A DNA stretch of 64,000 bases from Aporrectodea caliginosa (lineage: Eukaryota > Annelida > Clitellata > Crassiclitellata > Lumbricidae), in contig JACEVL010000151.1 of assembly GCA_020284085.1 (NCBI GenBank), forward strand, positions 357,001-421,000, given 5' to 3'. The position numbers and the translations under genes were made by a program. This document shows positions 53,264-63,803 of the stretch, piece by piece (position 1 is the first letter of the stretch; the number at the start of each line of letters is the position of its first letter). The notes beneath the pieces were generated by a model that was not told the DNA's origin, did no database searches, and saw nothing but the letters and a program-made list of their open reading frames with translations.

Positions 53264-53291
53264 AATAAACATTTTGATTGATTGATTGATT
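53264..53291 (+). terminator. polyadenylation signal and LINE 3' terminus
   Basis: AATAAA at 53264-53269 followed by CATTTTGATTGATTGATTGA, the simple-repeat end typical of CR1-type LINEs. Confidence 0.7.
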
Positions 53292-53334
53292 GACATTAAA
53301 GCTTAGAATAAAAAATCTGCTGGGAACGTCAACA

Positions 53335-53428
53335 TTTTCGTTCAATCACCTATGAAAAACCGTATAACAGATGTCAACGGCCTTTGTTGTCATAAGATGT
53401 CTTTAAACTCTGGATCCATCCCTCCAGT
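53335..53428 (+). repeat. R2 copy, target of the next hAT
   Basis: ATGTCAACGGCCTTTGTTGT, CATAAGATGTCTTTAAACTC and TGGATCCATCC. The R2 sequence continues at 59250 after the hAT insertion (CCTCCAGTCGCTATTGAAAA). Confidence 0.75.
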
Positions 53429-53594
53429 CAGGGGCGCCGCTAGGCGTACGCACTTACGCTAGTGCGTACAGCGCTGAAAGGCTAAGAAATGAAAAATTGC
53501 AAATGAAAAAGTGAAATATTATTAAGTTATAAAATTATAATAACTTAGATAGCCTACTAGTTTTAAAAGGTAAACTAACAGTCTAACACCATCT

Positions 53595-54768
53595 AGTGGT
53601 TAATTATATCTCATACCTTTCCTCACGCTCTTTCACTGTCAATGCTGCTGGTCACTCATCTAATCCGCACACCCTCACCTGCGGTGTTCCTCAAGGTTCT
53701 GTTCTCGGTCCTTTGTTGTTCATTCTTTACACATCCTCACTTAGCAAACTCATTTCCTCATCATCTGCTGTTCATCACCTCTATGCCGACGACACACGGC
53801 TCTTCATATCTTTCTCCCCTCACTCCCTTCCAGATGCATTAAATCACTTACGCAACGCCATCACTCAGATTTCAGCCTGGATGACCGCTAACCTGTTATA
53901 GATGTCTTAACCCTTCAAAAACAGAACTTCTCATTATTAGCCTCCGCGAGCAATTAAACAAACTAGCCTATCCTCCCGACCTTTGTCCAACAGATCTCAC
54001 TTCTCCCGTACCTTACTCTTTTCCTGTTCGCAATCTTGGAATCATTTTCGATAAGAACCTTACCTGTTCCGATTACATCACCCAGCTATCTTGAACCAGC
54101 TGTATGCACTTCTGTGACCTTTGTCACTTGCGCCCAATACTTGACTACAAGACCGCGAGTACAACAGCCACTTCAATTGTTCATTCCAAACTCGACTACT
54201 GTGACTCCCTTTTTATGAAACGCCTGCAAACAGTCACCAAACCTCCCAAACACCACCACATAACTCCTGTTCTCAAATCACTTCATTGGCTAAAAGTCCC
54301 TCAGCGCTTCCAGTTCAAAATAGTATCTCTTACATACAATGCCCTTCAAACCTCTAAACCCTCTTACATTCGACAGCTAGTCACCATCCAACCGCCCGGG
54401 TCTACTCGCTCATTATCATACCTTTCATATATCGGCCTCCAGTCTCATCCTCTCTGAAATTCTGCAACGGTTGCACCTGCTCTGTGGAACGGACTTCCAA
54501 CAGACCTCCGCCAGTTTGCTCATCCTCCTACCTCTCATCTTAATTTAACCTCTCCTCCGCTTGCCTCTCCTCTGAAAACCGAACTCTTCAAGCTATGATA
54601 GCTATCCTATCCTGACTCTACTCCTGCTCCAGAACACGACCACCATCATCACCGATTTCCACCGTAGCACCGTGCTGTCTCCTCGGTTTGACCTTCTATG
54701 ATTTTGACCTGGCACCGAAACGAACAGAGTAGGTTGGCTACTGCGGACTTGATTTCGTAATCGTAATC
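53595..54768 (+). pseudogene. L2-like LINE reverse transcriptase fragment (L2-C, plus strand)
   Basis: Frame 53596-53901 begins SYLSSRSFTVNAAGHSSN and carries the palm motifs CGVPQGSVLGPLLFILY and HHLYADDTRLFIS, so the catalytic YADD is kept. It continues with frameshifts: FPVRNLGIIFDKNL, SIVHSKLDYCDSLF, LKSLHWLKVPQRFQFKI and ALWNGLPTDLRQFAHPP. 5'-truncated at the thumb-proximal side of the palm. The 3' end (near 54750-54768) meets a minus-strand copy of the same family tail to tail. Confidence 0.88.
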
Positions 54769-55745
54769 AAGCGTCTAAAGCGCCACTCGAAAGCCAAGTG
54801 CAGGGCACCAGCTTATTCACGAGCGAGCGCTGCGTCTAGTCAGAAGGGTTGTCCGAGAGAATAGTCTGAAGGAGGTCCGAGTCCGGTTTTCAGAGGATCA
54901 GAGGGGACAGAGTAGCTGCAAAGGTGGGTGTCGTTTAGGTCGAGAGTTAGGTGGCAGATGATCATTGATCAGTTGAGTCGGAGTAGGGTTCTTAAAAGTG
55001 AGAGACTTTAATTTCGAGTAGAAAGTCTTGGGGGTGATGGATAGAGGAGCCTGAGGAAGATGATGGTGGTTGATTGGCGATGATGATGGAGGAACCGAAA
55101 GAGTGCGGAATTCAGGAGGTAGATCGTTCCAGAGCCGTGGTGTAGTGTTGGATATAGCTCGGTTGGAGAACTTGCGATTAGTAGTGACCGGAGGTCGAGA
55201 AAGAGTGAGAACGGAGGATGAACGGGTAGAGCGGGTTGGCTGGATGTGGATGGTGAAGAGATCGCGAAGATATCTGGAGCTGGGAGTATTGTAGGGAGTT
55301 GTAGGTTAGTAATAGGACTTTGAAGTGAATTAGCTCTGGGATTTTAACCAATGGAGTGATTTGAAGATGGGAGTGATATGATGATGCTTGAGTGTTCTGG
55401 TGACGGCTCTGGCTAGTGAGTTTTGGATGAGCTGCAGACGCTTTAGTTTGGTGGATTCCAGGTCGAGAAAGAGGGAATTGCAGTAGTCGAGCTTTGAGTG
55501 GACAATGGAGCTAGCAATGCTGGAGGTTTTGAAATCTAGCATGGGTCGGATGCGGCGGAGGTCATGAATGTGCATGAAGTAGGAGCGCGAGAGGTTGGAG
55601 ATGTGATTAGAGAAGGAGAGATGTGGATCAAAAGTAACACCGAGATTGCGGACCGGGGCATCACAGGTAAAGGTAAGAGATGAAGAGTTAGTGGATAGGT
55701 GTATTGAAGGGTCGGTGATTTTCTTGATTTGGTCAGGAGGTTCCT
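54769..55745 (-). pseudogene. L2-like LINE fragment (L2-C, minus strand)
   Basis: The minus-strand frame 55330-55575 encodes HDLRRIRPMLDFKTSSIASS, IVHSKLDYCNSLFLDL, LKRLQLIQNSLARAVTRTLK and HHHITPIFKSLHWLK. Further on (toward lower coordinates) comes a TPRLWNDLPPEFRTL motif near 55100-55140. Its non-coding 3' end GGCGCTTTAGACGCTTGATT ends at the junction with the plus-strand copy. No YADD: truncated just after the palm. Confidence 0.85.
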
Positions 55746-55756
55746 GAACTGGTGCT

Positions 55757-55855
55757 GATTTGATTTAGAGCCGGTGAATAAGCTGGTCTCCCTGACGTGG
55801 CTTTTGTGGGCGCTGAGAAATTTTCGAAGATTTACATTTAGATTTACATTTAGTG
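55757..55855 (+). mobile_element. L2-like LINE 3' end
   Basis: GAGCCGGTGAATAAGCTGGT, GGGCGCTGAGAAATTTTCG and a tail of two ATTTACATTTAG-type units. The format matches the ends at 24540-24590 and 59820-59885. Confidence 0.65.
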
Positions 55856-56632
55856 AATTAGTAGGCCTAGTAGTAGACTAAGGAACCCACTAACTTACTA
55901 AGCATAGTAGACTACTGCAAGCACGTCAGTAACGTCATTATTTACGACAGTTTGTTTCGAATAATTTTTCAAGTAGGCCTATGATCGATATTGTTGGACC
56001 TTCTTGGTTAGAAATCTATATTTTATAAGAAAATAATTTCATGAATCGGGCCACCCCTAAAACGATTTCGACAGCCCCTACTAAATTTTCCAAATGATGC
56101 TGCTTGTAGTCGTATACCATAATTAGACGAAGCCTCCAGTTTTACGGTGCATCAGAGGTTATTACCTCATTGTGATGGCACGGGTTGTTTTAACGTGTGT
56201 GCTACACAAAATATGCACTATGCAGCGATAACTTGAAACGTGCAGCGTATATGGCTTTTCTCCAATGCTATATTTCAAATTTCAAACTTTAAAAATGTTT
56301 TGTTCCTTGAACATTTAGATTCGGTGGTTGAATCCTTCTTACTTGGTTTGTGTACCATTTGCATTTCTGCTAATTGTGTCTGGTCAGCAATATGTTTACC
56401 TTAAGGCTTATGGCGTTCTTGGAAATTGAACGTATTTTCTAGTCTTTATATTAATTTCAATAAATATCTGGTTTGCTATTATTGTCCGCAGTCAAACTCA
56501 AACTCAACTCAAACAACATCTTAGCAACGAGTGACAGCTGGTTCCTACCAGCACTAAAATTATAGAGCAATTTTGTTCAGATGACTGGTTAAAATGCTAC
56601 CATTAGGCTACAGTGTGGAAATTCGAAAAGTT
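55856..56632. other. unassigned interior of the hAT element
   Basis: A/T-rich sequence with no domain, tandem repeat or RNA signal that I can see. It may be original hAT interior. Confidence 0.45.
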
Positions 56633-56999
56633 TTAACCTTCGCAGGACCAAGCGGGGTAAATAATTACCCCAGGGTATTTGGATGTTGATTGCGGAGCAA
56701 CTGTGGGGAGTTATAATTTGACGTTTCATGTGTTTACAAGTTAATACCCCAGACATATTCTGACACCATAACCACCTTGATGTCATGTTGTGGGGAAAAG
56801 ATATTTGAGTCCAAAGTGTCATGGGGTAAATATTTGCCCCGCTTGGTCCTCGACGTCGTTATTTTTTCGAACATAGGAAAAAAATATTTTTAAAATAATG
56901 AGCTCAGAAGTAACTTAAAATCATAAATAAAGTGTTGAATCTACCATAGAATTAAGTTTTGATAGTAGCATAATTGTGGAGAGTCTACTTTCCAAGATG

Positions 57000-57272
57000 G
57001 GTAGTCGCTCCCTCCGCTCTGCTGAGAGGGGGTAGTGGCGGTCCCGTTTGCCCGCACAGCAACCATGCAGAACCGAGCATTCTCTGTGGTAGGCCCTAGG
57101 GTTTGGAATAGCCTCCCTCGGGAGCTACGCTTGTTCCCTAGAACATGTACTGATACTTTTATGGCCACTTGAAAACTTACCTTTTGGCCGGACTGGAGTT
57201 GGGAGCGCTTCTGAGTAGTTACCTTGAAGGGGCGCTATATAAATTTTTGAATGAATGAATGAATGAATGAAT
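57000..57272 (+). pseudogene. L2-E LINE 3' end inserted in the satellite
   Basis: On the plus strand AACCGAGCATTCTCTGTGGT encodes NRAFSVVGPRVWNSLPRELR, followed by GGGGCGCTATATAAATTTTT and (TGAA)n at 57247-57272. It splits a satellite unit between AAGATGG (56995-57001) and ATGGCGGCC (57271), with ATGG perhaps duplicated. Same family as 36728-37020. Confidence 0.85.
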
Positions 57273-58990
57273 GGCGGCCAATATGGCCGCCAAACACAAA
57301 AATATGCATATCACAGCTCATAGACAAGCTATAATAACAAGCGAAGTGTCGAATTTAGTATTTTCAAGGTCAGGGATTCGATCAGTCGTAACGGCAATAG
57401 TATGAGAGTGTTAATTTCCAAGATGGCGGCCAATATGGCCGCTAAAACACAAAACTATGTGTATCTCAGCTCACAGGTAAGATACATTAACAAATGAAGT
57501 GTCAAATTTAGTATATTCAAGGTCAAGGAATTGACTTATCGTAGTGGCAATAGTGTGTGAGTGTTACTTTTCAAGATGGCGGTCAATATGGCGCCAAAAC
57601 ACAGAAATTTGTATATCTCAGCTCATATTTTGCTTTTGGCGGCCATAATGGACGCCATCTTGGATAGTAACGCTCCCATACTATTGCCACTACGAGAAAT
57701 CGATACGTTGATCTTGAATGTATTAAATTTGACACTTCTTTTGTTATTTTAGCTAAACTTCAAGCTGAAATATGCATGTTTTGTTTCTGCGGCCACATTG
57801 GTCGCCATCTTGGATAGTATCATCCCGACACTTTTGCTATTGCGAACAAATGACTGTTTGACCTTGAAATGATAAAATTTGACATTTCATTTGCTATCGT
57901 AGCTTACCTATCAGCTAAGATATTTATACCTGTGTTTTGTCGGCCATATTGGCCGCCATCTTGGAAAGAAACACTCGCACTCTATTGGCACTACGATAAA
58001 CGGATTCCTTGATCTTGAAACTATTAAATTCGACACTTTATTTCTTACAATAGCTTACCTATAAGGTGAGACATAAATATTTTGTTTTGGCGGCCATTTT
58101 GGCCGCCATTTTGGATAGTATCAATCTAACACTATTGCAACTACGAGAAATCGATTTCTTGATCTGGAAACTATTAAATTTGATCCTTCATTTGTTATTG
58201 TAGCTTATTTTGATCTGAGATATACAAATTTTTGTGTTTTGGCGGCCATCTTGTCCGCCATCTTGGATAGCAGCATTTCTACACTATTGCTACTATGAAA
58301 AATCGATTGACTGACCTTAACATTATTAAATTCGACGCTTCATTTGTTACTGTAGCTTGCCTATGAGCTGAGATATGCATTTTGTGAGTTATGGCGGCCA
58401 TATTGGCCGCCATCTTGGAAAATAACACTCGCACACTATTGGCACTGCAATACATCGATTCGGTGACCTTGAATCTATTTAATTAGACACTCTATTTGTT
58501 ATGGTAGCCTACCTATAAGCTGAGATAGACATTCATTTGTTTAAGCGGCCATATTGGCCGCCATCTTGGAAAATAACACTCCCACACTATTGGCACTACG
58601 AAAAATGGTATCCCTGGCCTTGAAACTATTAAATTCGACACTTCATTTGTGGTTGTAGCTTGCCTATGAGCTGAGATATGCATTTTGTGTTTTATGGCGG
58701 CCATATTGGCCGCCATCTTGAAAAGTAACACTCGCACACTATTGGCACTGCAATAAATCGATTCGGTGACCTTGAATCTATTTAATTAGACACTCTATTT
58801 GTTATGGTAACTTAACTATGAGCTGAGATATACATTTTTGTGTGTTTTGGCGGCCATATTGGCCGCCATCTTGGAAAGTAACACTTGCACCATTATTGGC
58901 ACTACAAGAAATGGATTCCTTGACCTTGACACTATTAAATTCGATACTTCATTTGTTATTGTAGCTTACCTGTGAGCTGAGATATTAAAA
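57267..58990. repeat. ~151 bp palindromic satellite in two opposing blocks
   Basis: Three plus-orientation units (AAGATGGCGGCC-type motif at about 57269, 57420, 57573). Then nine reversed units with GGCGGCCATATTGGCCGCC and CATCTTGGA at about 57638, 57786, 57938, 58089, 58240, 58393, 58543, 58695 and 58848. Each has a CTATTGGCACTACGA segment and CTTGACCTTGAAACTATTAA. Orientation flips near 57620. Units are more diverged than those at 18.4-19.2 kb but are the same family. Confidence 0.92.
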
Positions 58991-59257
58991 CTTTTGGTGG
59001 GGTAAAAAATACCCCGCTTGGACCTCGACGTATCGTAAAATGTTTTGGTCCTGCGAAGGTTAAGAGGGGAGGAGCACATCCCCCTCCCCAAATCCCTCCC
59101 CCAGTCCCTCTCTCGGCGCTGCGCGTTTCAGCGATCGTCCTTCGGACGCTCGTTCATAGTACCCCACATGCCGTTTTCCCCGGATCCCGGCCTACGTGTG
59201 ATCTCAAGCCTATTGTGCGTACACAATTAAAATCCTGGCGGCGCCGCTGCCTCCAGT

Positions 59258-59440
59258 CGCTATTGAAAATAATGACGTTGAATATGTAGCACCGTTTACA
59301 AACGATTTAATTGAGAGCTGCAATTATAGCCAAAATAATTATTTCTGTCGACGTCAAAGGCGTTTGTTACGATCTCATCAAAACCTCGCCTCTTGCTATC
59401 TCTCCACTTGTTTTTCACTAAAAACGGAAAACGCTGCTCT
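59258..59440 (+). repeat. R2 remainder and R2 copy
   Basis: CGCTATTGAAAATAATGACG continues the R2 split by the hAT. GTCGACGTCAAAGGCGTTTG follows near 59347. Confidence 0.6.
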
Positions 59441-59700
59441 TTCTATTCTATTCTATTTCTATTTAAGGACTTATAAAGCGCCTCTCACAGTACAACCTAA
59501 TCAGAGGCGCTTCCAGTGAGAACGAGCAGAAAGAGTGGTGCCCCAGATAACATCACAGCACGAGTTAAAGCAGGGAGGTCATTCCACAGCAAAGGTCCAA
59601 CAGAGGCATAGGCACGATGCTGTGCTGTGGCAGTCCGAGACCGAGGAACTAGAAGGTCATGATGGTCAAAAGAGCTTTCACTAACCCTTAACCGATTCCT
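59441..59700 (-). pseudogene. L2-like LINE 3' end (family L2-F)
   Basis: The reverse strand encodes VGPLLWNDLPALTRAV, and its 3' end GGCGCTTTATAAGTCCTTAA leads into a (GAATA)n-like tail (plus strand CTATTCTATTTC at 59441-59463). 5'-truncated after about 240 bp. Confidence 0.75.
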
Positions 59701-59890
59701 CCTTTACCCCTTAGTTCCCTCGTCGTTTCAAATCTAAGCACCACCCACCTTAACCGTCTGACCGTCCTGGTTAAACCTTTGGATCTAGGATCATTACCTT
59801 CTGACAATCGATTCTGTTTGGTCTTAGAGCCTGTAAATAAACTGGCAGCTGTGAATTCGCTTTTTGGGCGCTGCAGAAATTTCGACATTA
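59690..59890 (+). mobile_element. L2-like LINE 3' end
   Basis: Non-coding terminus with GAGCCTGTAAATAAACTGGC, GGGCGCTGCAGAAATTTCG and ATTACG, comparable to 55757-55855. No reading frame is kept. Confidence 0.55.
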
Positions 59891-60400
59891 CGATTTGTTA
59901 CCACAAAATCTCCTTAAACTCTCGATCCATCCAATCGCAACTGTAGTTGTAATTGTAATTGAACATTTGTATAGCGCCAGAGTTTAGCTTCAATCGCTTT
60001 TCAGAAAGACGAGTACAGAACTGTGAAAACAGTTTTAACTATACATCCAATAGAAGCCAACGACCTCGAAAGCCATAAGATTTCGTTGACCAATTGAATT
60101 CAATCCAATAGCTGCTCTTTGTAGTTTCTGTTTAACGACACTGCGATGATTGGCACCGTCCTCCTCCTTACACTCTGATTGGGACTGGCACTACCACATG
60201 TAGTGTAGCTAGTGTCGTAAGGTAGTCGCTGCTGTTCAATCACTACCTACTTTATATAGATGGTAAGTCGACGCTTCCACTATGGCAACCCCGCCACTAC
60301 TGCCAGTCTCAAGGCTGGATGAAGAGGGGCAACGCTAATCATCTTAGTTTTGATGGAGTATCCTTAAGCAAAAGCTAAGTACGGTAACCCAGCAAACGCT
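59891..60400. repeat. R2-R2-R1(+)-R1(-) cluster
   Basis: R2 at 59895-59940, interrupted by a short minus-strand LINE tail (GTTGTAATTGTAATTGAAC) at 59945-59980; R2 at 60060-60100. R1 (+) at 60130-60230 (TTTAACGACACTGCGATGAT) and R1 (-) at 60285-60370 (CCAGTCTCAAGGCTGGATGA). Same module order as 35.9 kb. Confidence 0.65.
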
Positions 60401-60689
60401 TTTGCAGTCATTAGACGTCATCAAACACTCAATTATAATAATACTATTAAAATCTGATTACACACCTTTAAATCGCTGTTAAACGACGCTATACAAGCAG
60501 AATTTTCAGTCAGCATAGCAGGTAGAGCTGTATTATGCCAAAACTAATCTTTGTCGGCGGCAACGGCCTATGATGTCATAAGCTGCCGTTAAACTGTGGA
60601 TCCCCAGCATAGCAGGTACAGACAGTTCTAAAGTCGGCGATAACAAAATAAAAGTTTTATAGGCTAAAAATGGACTGAAACTCAGTAAT
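60401..60689. repeat. R2 copy and unassigned sequence
   Basis: R2 at 60540-60605 (TGTCGGCGGCAACGGCCTAT, GTCATAAGCTGCCGTTAAAC). Otherwise unassigned. Confidence 0.5.
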
Positions 60690-60905
60690 AATGTTTAAAG
60701 ACATCAACTGCCATTGTAGTCAAACTTTTTGGATTCAAATACAACTGTAAGATCCGAACAGAAAGGTCGAAGGAAAGATTTTGAAAATATCGAAATATTG
60801 CAAAAGAAAACGTATTATTCTTTCACAGGCAGACGTTTAACCTTGGAATTGACAGAATCGTCTCGATCGCTCACGAAACGCCAAAGTTATGTCGACGTCA
60901 ACAGT
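60690..60905 (+). repeat. R3 dispersed repeat
   Basis: TAATGTTTAAAGACATCAAC, then CAGGCAGACGTTTAACCTTG, GAATTGACAGAATCGTCTCG and ACGAAACGCCAAAGTTATGT. The 77-aa frame 60729-60962 is a chance ORF over the repeat. Confidence 0.6.
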
Positions 60906-61019
60906 GCCCAGTGTCAAAATAACAAAGTTTCAATCAGCTTACACACCTGTAAATCCCTATGAAGCGATGCTATATAAAATGGATTTTCGTCAACCTAAGA
61001 GCTGTGAAAGCCTGTATTA

Positions 61020-61660
61020 ATATGCCCAAATAATTTCTGTCGACGGCAACGGCCGTAATGAGTGTTGTCATAAGCTAGCGTTAAACTCTGGATTCATCCA
61101 ACCGACGCAGGTCGAAGTCTCGGTTATTGCAATGCAAAGGCAAGTCACAAGTGGATAGAAGATAGTTTAATGGCTATTGAAGAGCCGTATTAAGCACAAG
61201 ATTCCCGTCGACGCCTACGACCTTTGTGGTCATAAGATGTCTTTGAACTCTAGATCCATCTATCCAGATTCCAGTCGCTATTGAACGAAAATATTGAATA
61301 TATAGCGCAGTTTAAAACGATTTAATTGAGAGCGGTATTAAGCCAGAATAATTCCTCTCGACGTCAAAGGCCTTTGTTGCCATAAGATGTCGTTAAACTC
61401 TCGATCCATCCAAATCTCTGTTGAGTCTAGCTTCACTTCTTCTGAAACATTTAAAATTTCTGCATGTGAAGTTAACGAAATTTTATCATTTGATCCCATA
61501 AAAGTTTGTTACCTGTTGAATTAATTCCAATCTTTGCTGTTTGTGTAGTTCATGTTAACGACACTGTGATGATTAGCGTCACCCTCCTCCTTATCCAGGA
61601 TTGGGACTGGCACTACGACAGGTAGTGTAGTGCGAAGGGTGGTCGATGCTGTGTGGTCAC
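61020..61660 (+). repeat. R2 x3 then R1
   Basis: R2 at 61035-61100, 61205-61270 (TTTGTGGTCATAAGATGTCT) and 61365-61425 (GTCGACG-type start altered, CATAAGATGTCGTTAAACTC). R1 (+) at 61555-61625 (CGACACTGTGATGATTAGCG, GGATTGGGACTGGCACTACG). Confidence 0.65.
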
Positions 61661-61857
61661 TGCCTTGTTATCTAATATAGAAGATACGAATCATACGATA
61701 ACGATAAGTATATTCTTTAATTGTCAACAATCATCCATTGAGCTAATCAAAGCAGTTAAATATTCTAAAATCCAACATGTTATCCTATCTAAGATCCGAT
61801 ACACATTTATCATCCTACTGATGAAAGTTTTCCTCATCATGCCATCTACCGGAGGGA

Positions 61858-62402
61858 TTGTGCAGTTATGGGCCCGTGTGCGTAGGTGGTGATGGTGGCT
61901 TTGACCGACGGGAGCAGGTCATGCAATACACTCCATCCACCAGGACAGCAGTAAAGAGTCTGGAATCAGCCTTAGCACATAGCTGTTCAAAGGAGAGAGT
62001 ATCCTCAGGGAGTATCCTCTATGCTGCTCCTGCTTGGTGGGGCTTTGCAGGGCAACAAGAAAAGAACCGCCTTCAGTCGGCGATGCGGCGTCTGATTCGT
62101 CTGCGGTATCTGCCAGAGGACAGTCCATCGTTTGAGCATCTTTGCAACACTGCTAACTCACGCCTCTTCTCTGCGGTCCTAAAAACCCGGGGCATGTACT
62201 CCATGGGCTACTCCCCCCCCAAAAAAAGCCGCTCCCCTACACCCTGCGCCCGAGATTACATGACCGATTTATTCCACAAGCGGACAATCTCTCACGCAGA
62301 TCGTTTATAATAAGAATGTTATACTCTGTATAAATGTATGTACACCAAAGTGCGGATATGCAATTGGTTGAATAAAGAATATACTTACTTACTTACTTAC
62401 TT
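61858..62402 (+). pseudogene. non-LTR retrotransposon C-terminus, (TTAC)n-tailed family
   Basis: Frame 61858-62310 (150 aa) encodes a segment with ILYAAPAWWGFAGQQEKNRL, LIRLRYLPEDSPSFEHLCNT and ANSRLFSAVLKT, ending HKRTISHADRL. It aligns with 8895-9447 and 24226-24438. The 3' end GGTTGAATAAAGAATATACT has an AATAAA and a (TTAC)n tail (62385-62402). Upstream of 61900 the frame loses similarity; the copy is 5'-truncated. Confidence 0.8.
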
Positions 62403-62540
62403 AGGTAATGGAATCGGATAAGGCGGCACATGATGGACTGGAGCCGGTCCCACATCGCCCTGGCCAATAAAGCCCCAACAAGCTGAGGAGGCATATAGCA
62501 TCCTGGCCATTGATTTGGCCCTCACCATATCGTAAGAAGG
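62403..62540. other. possible LINE-derived remnant
   Basis: GGACTGGAGCCGGTCCCACA and CTGGCCAATAAAGCCCCAAC follow the tail. No assignment. Confidence 0.3.
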
Positions 62541-62705
62541 TAAGGCCGACGTTAACCGACTTTAACCCCTTGGCAACTCCGTCATTGCTGCCAGTCTCAA
62601 GACTGGATGAAAGAAGGAGGCAACGCTAATCTTCTCAGTTATGACGCAGCGGATGACTATTGACTAACCCAGCAAACACCTTGGTAGCCATAAGATGTCG
62701 TCAAA
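62541..62705 (-). repeat. R1 (-) with R2 end
   Basis: CAACTCCGTCATTGCTGCCA, GTCTCAAGACTGGATGAAAG, AGGAGGCAACGCTAATCTTC, then GGTAGCCATAAGATGTCGTC. The TTAA element E5 inserted right after it. Confidence 0.65.
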
Positions 62706-62712
62706 CGCTTAA

Positions 62713-62950
62713 CCCTATGACGCACACCTGGGGTCAATTTGACCCCATCGATGGAATTCCTTGAATAGCTCCGTTGATACAAATAGTAAAAATCTGAAAT
62801 AATTCAAATTCCTCAACAATTCATCCCTCTACATATGTTGAAAAATTCGAAGAGTTTAGAATTCTAGGTTCAATGATACAAAAATAAGAATGACACTCGG
62901 GCATATTTAGCACACCTGGGGTCAATCTGACCCCAGGCTGTAACATTGAC
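62713..62950 (+). mobile_element. TTAA-type element fragment (E5)
   Basis: TTAA at 62709-62712, then CCCTATGACGCACACCTG and the palindrome GGGGTCAATTTGACCCC. A second GCACACCTGGGGTCAATCTG with GACCCC lies at 62911-62935, about 190 bp on. No right terminus with TTAA is visible before the microsatellite. The layout matches E1, E3 and E4; the sequence does not. Confidence 0.6.
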
Positions 62951-62972
62951 TATAACATAAACCAGGCTACGT

Positions 62973-63803
62973 TACATACACAAATACACAAATACATACA
63001 TACATACACACATTCATACATACATACATAATGTAAATACATACATACAAGCATACATACATACATACATATATACATCCATCAATACACACACATATAT
63101 ATGCATACAAATATACATCCCTACATATATAGGCTATCTGTGCATGAATACATACATATACACACATAGAAAATATACGCATACATACATACATACATAC
63201 ATACTTACATACATACATAACACATACATACATACACACATGCATGCATACACACATACATACACACATATATAAATACATGCCAATATACATCCATACA
63301 TATATACATGTTCATGCGTATATGTACATACACACATACATACAAATATATACATGCATACATACGTACATACATGAATACATACATACATACATTCATA
63401 CATACGTACATACATACAAATATACATTCATACATCCATCCCACCATACATAGATTCAACCCTGCATGCATACGCACATACGTACTACATATACATACAT
63501 ATGTATATACATACATACAAACATACATACATACATACATTACGGCATACATTCATACATACATACCTACATGCATACATACATACATACATACATACAT
63601 ATGTACATATATACAAATATACAAGCATACATCCATCCCACCATACATAGATTCATCCCTGCATGCATACGCACATACATACATACATACACACATGTGT
63701 ACATACATATATGCATACATACATACATATGTACATACATACATATATACATACATGCATACATACATACATACATACATACATACATACATACATAGGC
63801 CTA
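62973..63803 (+). repeat. (ACAT)n microsatellite, ~830 bp
   Basis: Imperfect ACAT/ACAC/GCAT tetramers with occasional islands (CCATCCCACCATACATAGATTC occurs twice in near-identical form, at about 63440 and 63635). All Tyr/His/Ile- or Val/Cys/Met-rich frames here are simple-repeat artefacts. Confidence 0.97.

Larger units (their letters stand above)
47793..53291 (+). mobile_element. near full-length CR1-like LINE
   Basis: About 5.5 kb with a 5' UTR, ORF1 (47965-48798), an unusually long inter-ORF region, ORF2 (49575-52934), an A/T-rich 3' UTR, an AATAAA at 53264-53269 and a terminal (TGAT)n. GACATT at 47787-47792 and 53292-53297 may be a short target duplication. APE endonuclease plus reverse transcriptase without RNase H, and a simple TGAT-type 3' end, fit the CR1 group. 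It is the only element here with both ORFs. Disruptions seen: one stop codon at 49605 and a 92 bp duplication at the ORF1 end. Confidence 0.9.
56637..59059 (+). mobile_element. TTAA-flanked non-autonomous element with inverted satellite (E4)
   Basis: TTAA at 56633-56636 and 59060-59063. The terminal CCTTCGCAGGACCAA is perfectly inverted at the right end. Inside the left end is GGGGTAAATAATTACCCC, and an inverted copy of the whole terminal motif sits about 190 bp in (GGGGTAAATATTTGCCCC, GCTTGGTCCTCGACG near 56822-56860). Another inverted copy lies close to the right end (CCCCGCTTGGACCTCGACG near 59010). The core is a ~151 bp satellite in two opposing blocks. No transposase is present. An L2-E fragment is inserted at 57000-57272. 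Confidence 0.93.
53429..59249 (+). mobile_element. hAT element filled with later insertions
   Basis: Ends CAGGGGCGCCGCTAGG (left) and CAGCGGCGCCGCCAGG (right, inverted). The 8 bp target CCTCCAGT is duplicated at 53421-53428 and 59250-59257. GTGCGTAC motifs lie just inside both ends. The 5.8 kb interior holds two L2-C LINE fragments (53595-55745), a further LINE 3' end (55757-55855), unassigned DNA (55856-56632) and the TTAA element E4 (56637-59059). I found no hAT transposase motif, so it was probably non-autonomous. Confidence 0.95.

Noticed and set aside
61653..61892. 79-aa frame upstream of the (TTAC)n LINE remnant
   Set aside because: Its sequence does not continue the LINE protein and has no recognisable domain.
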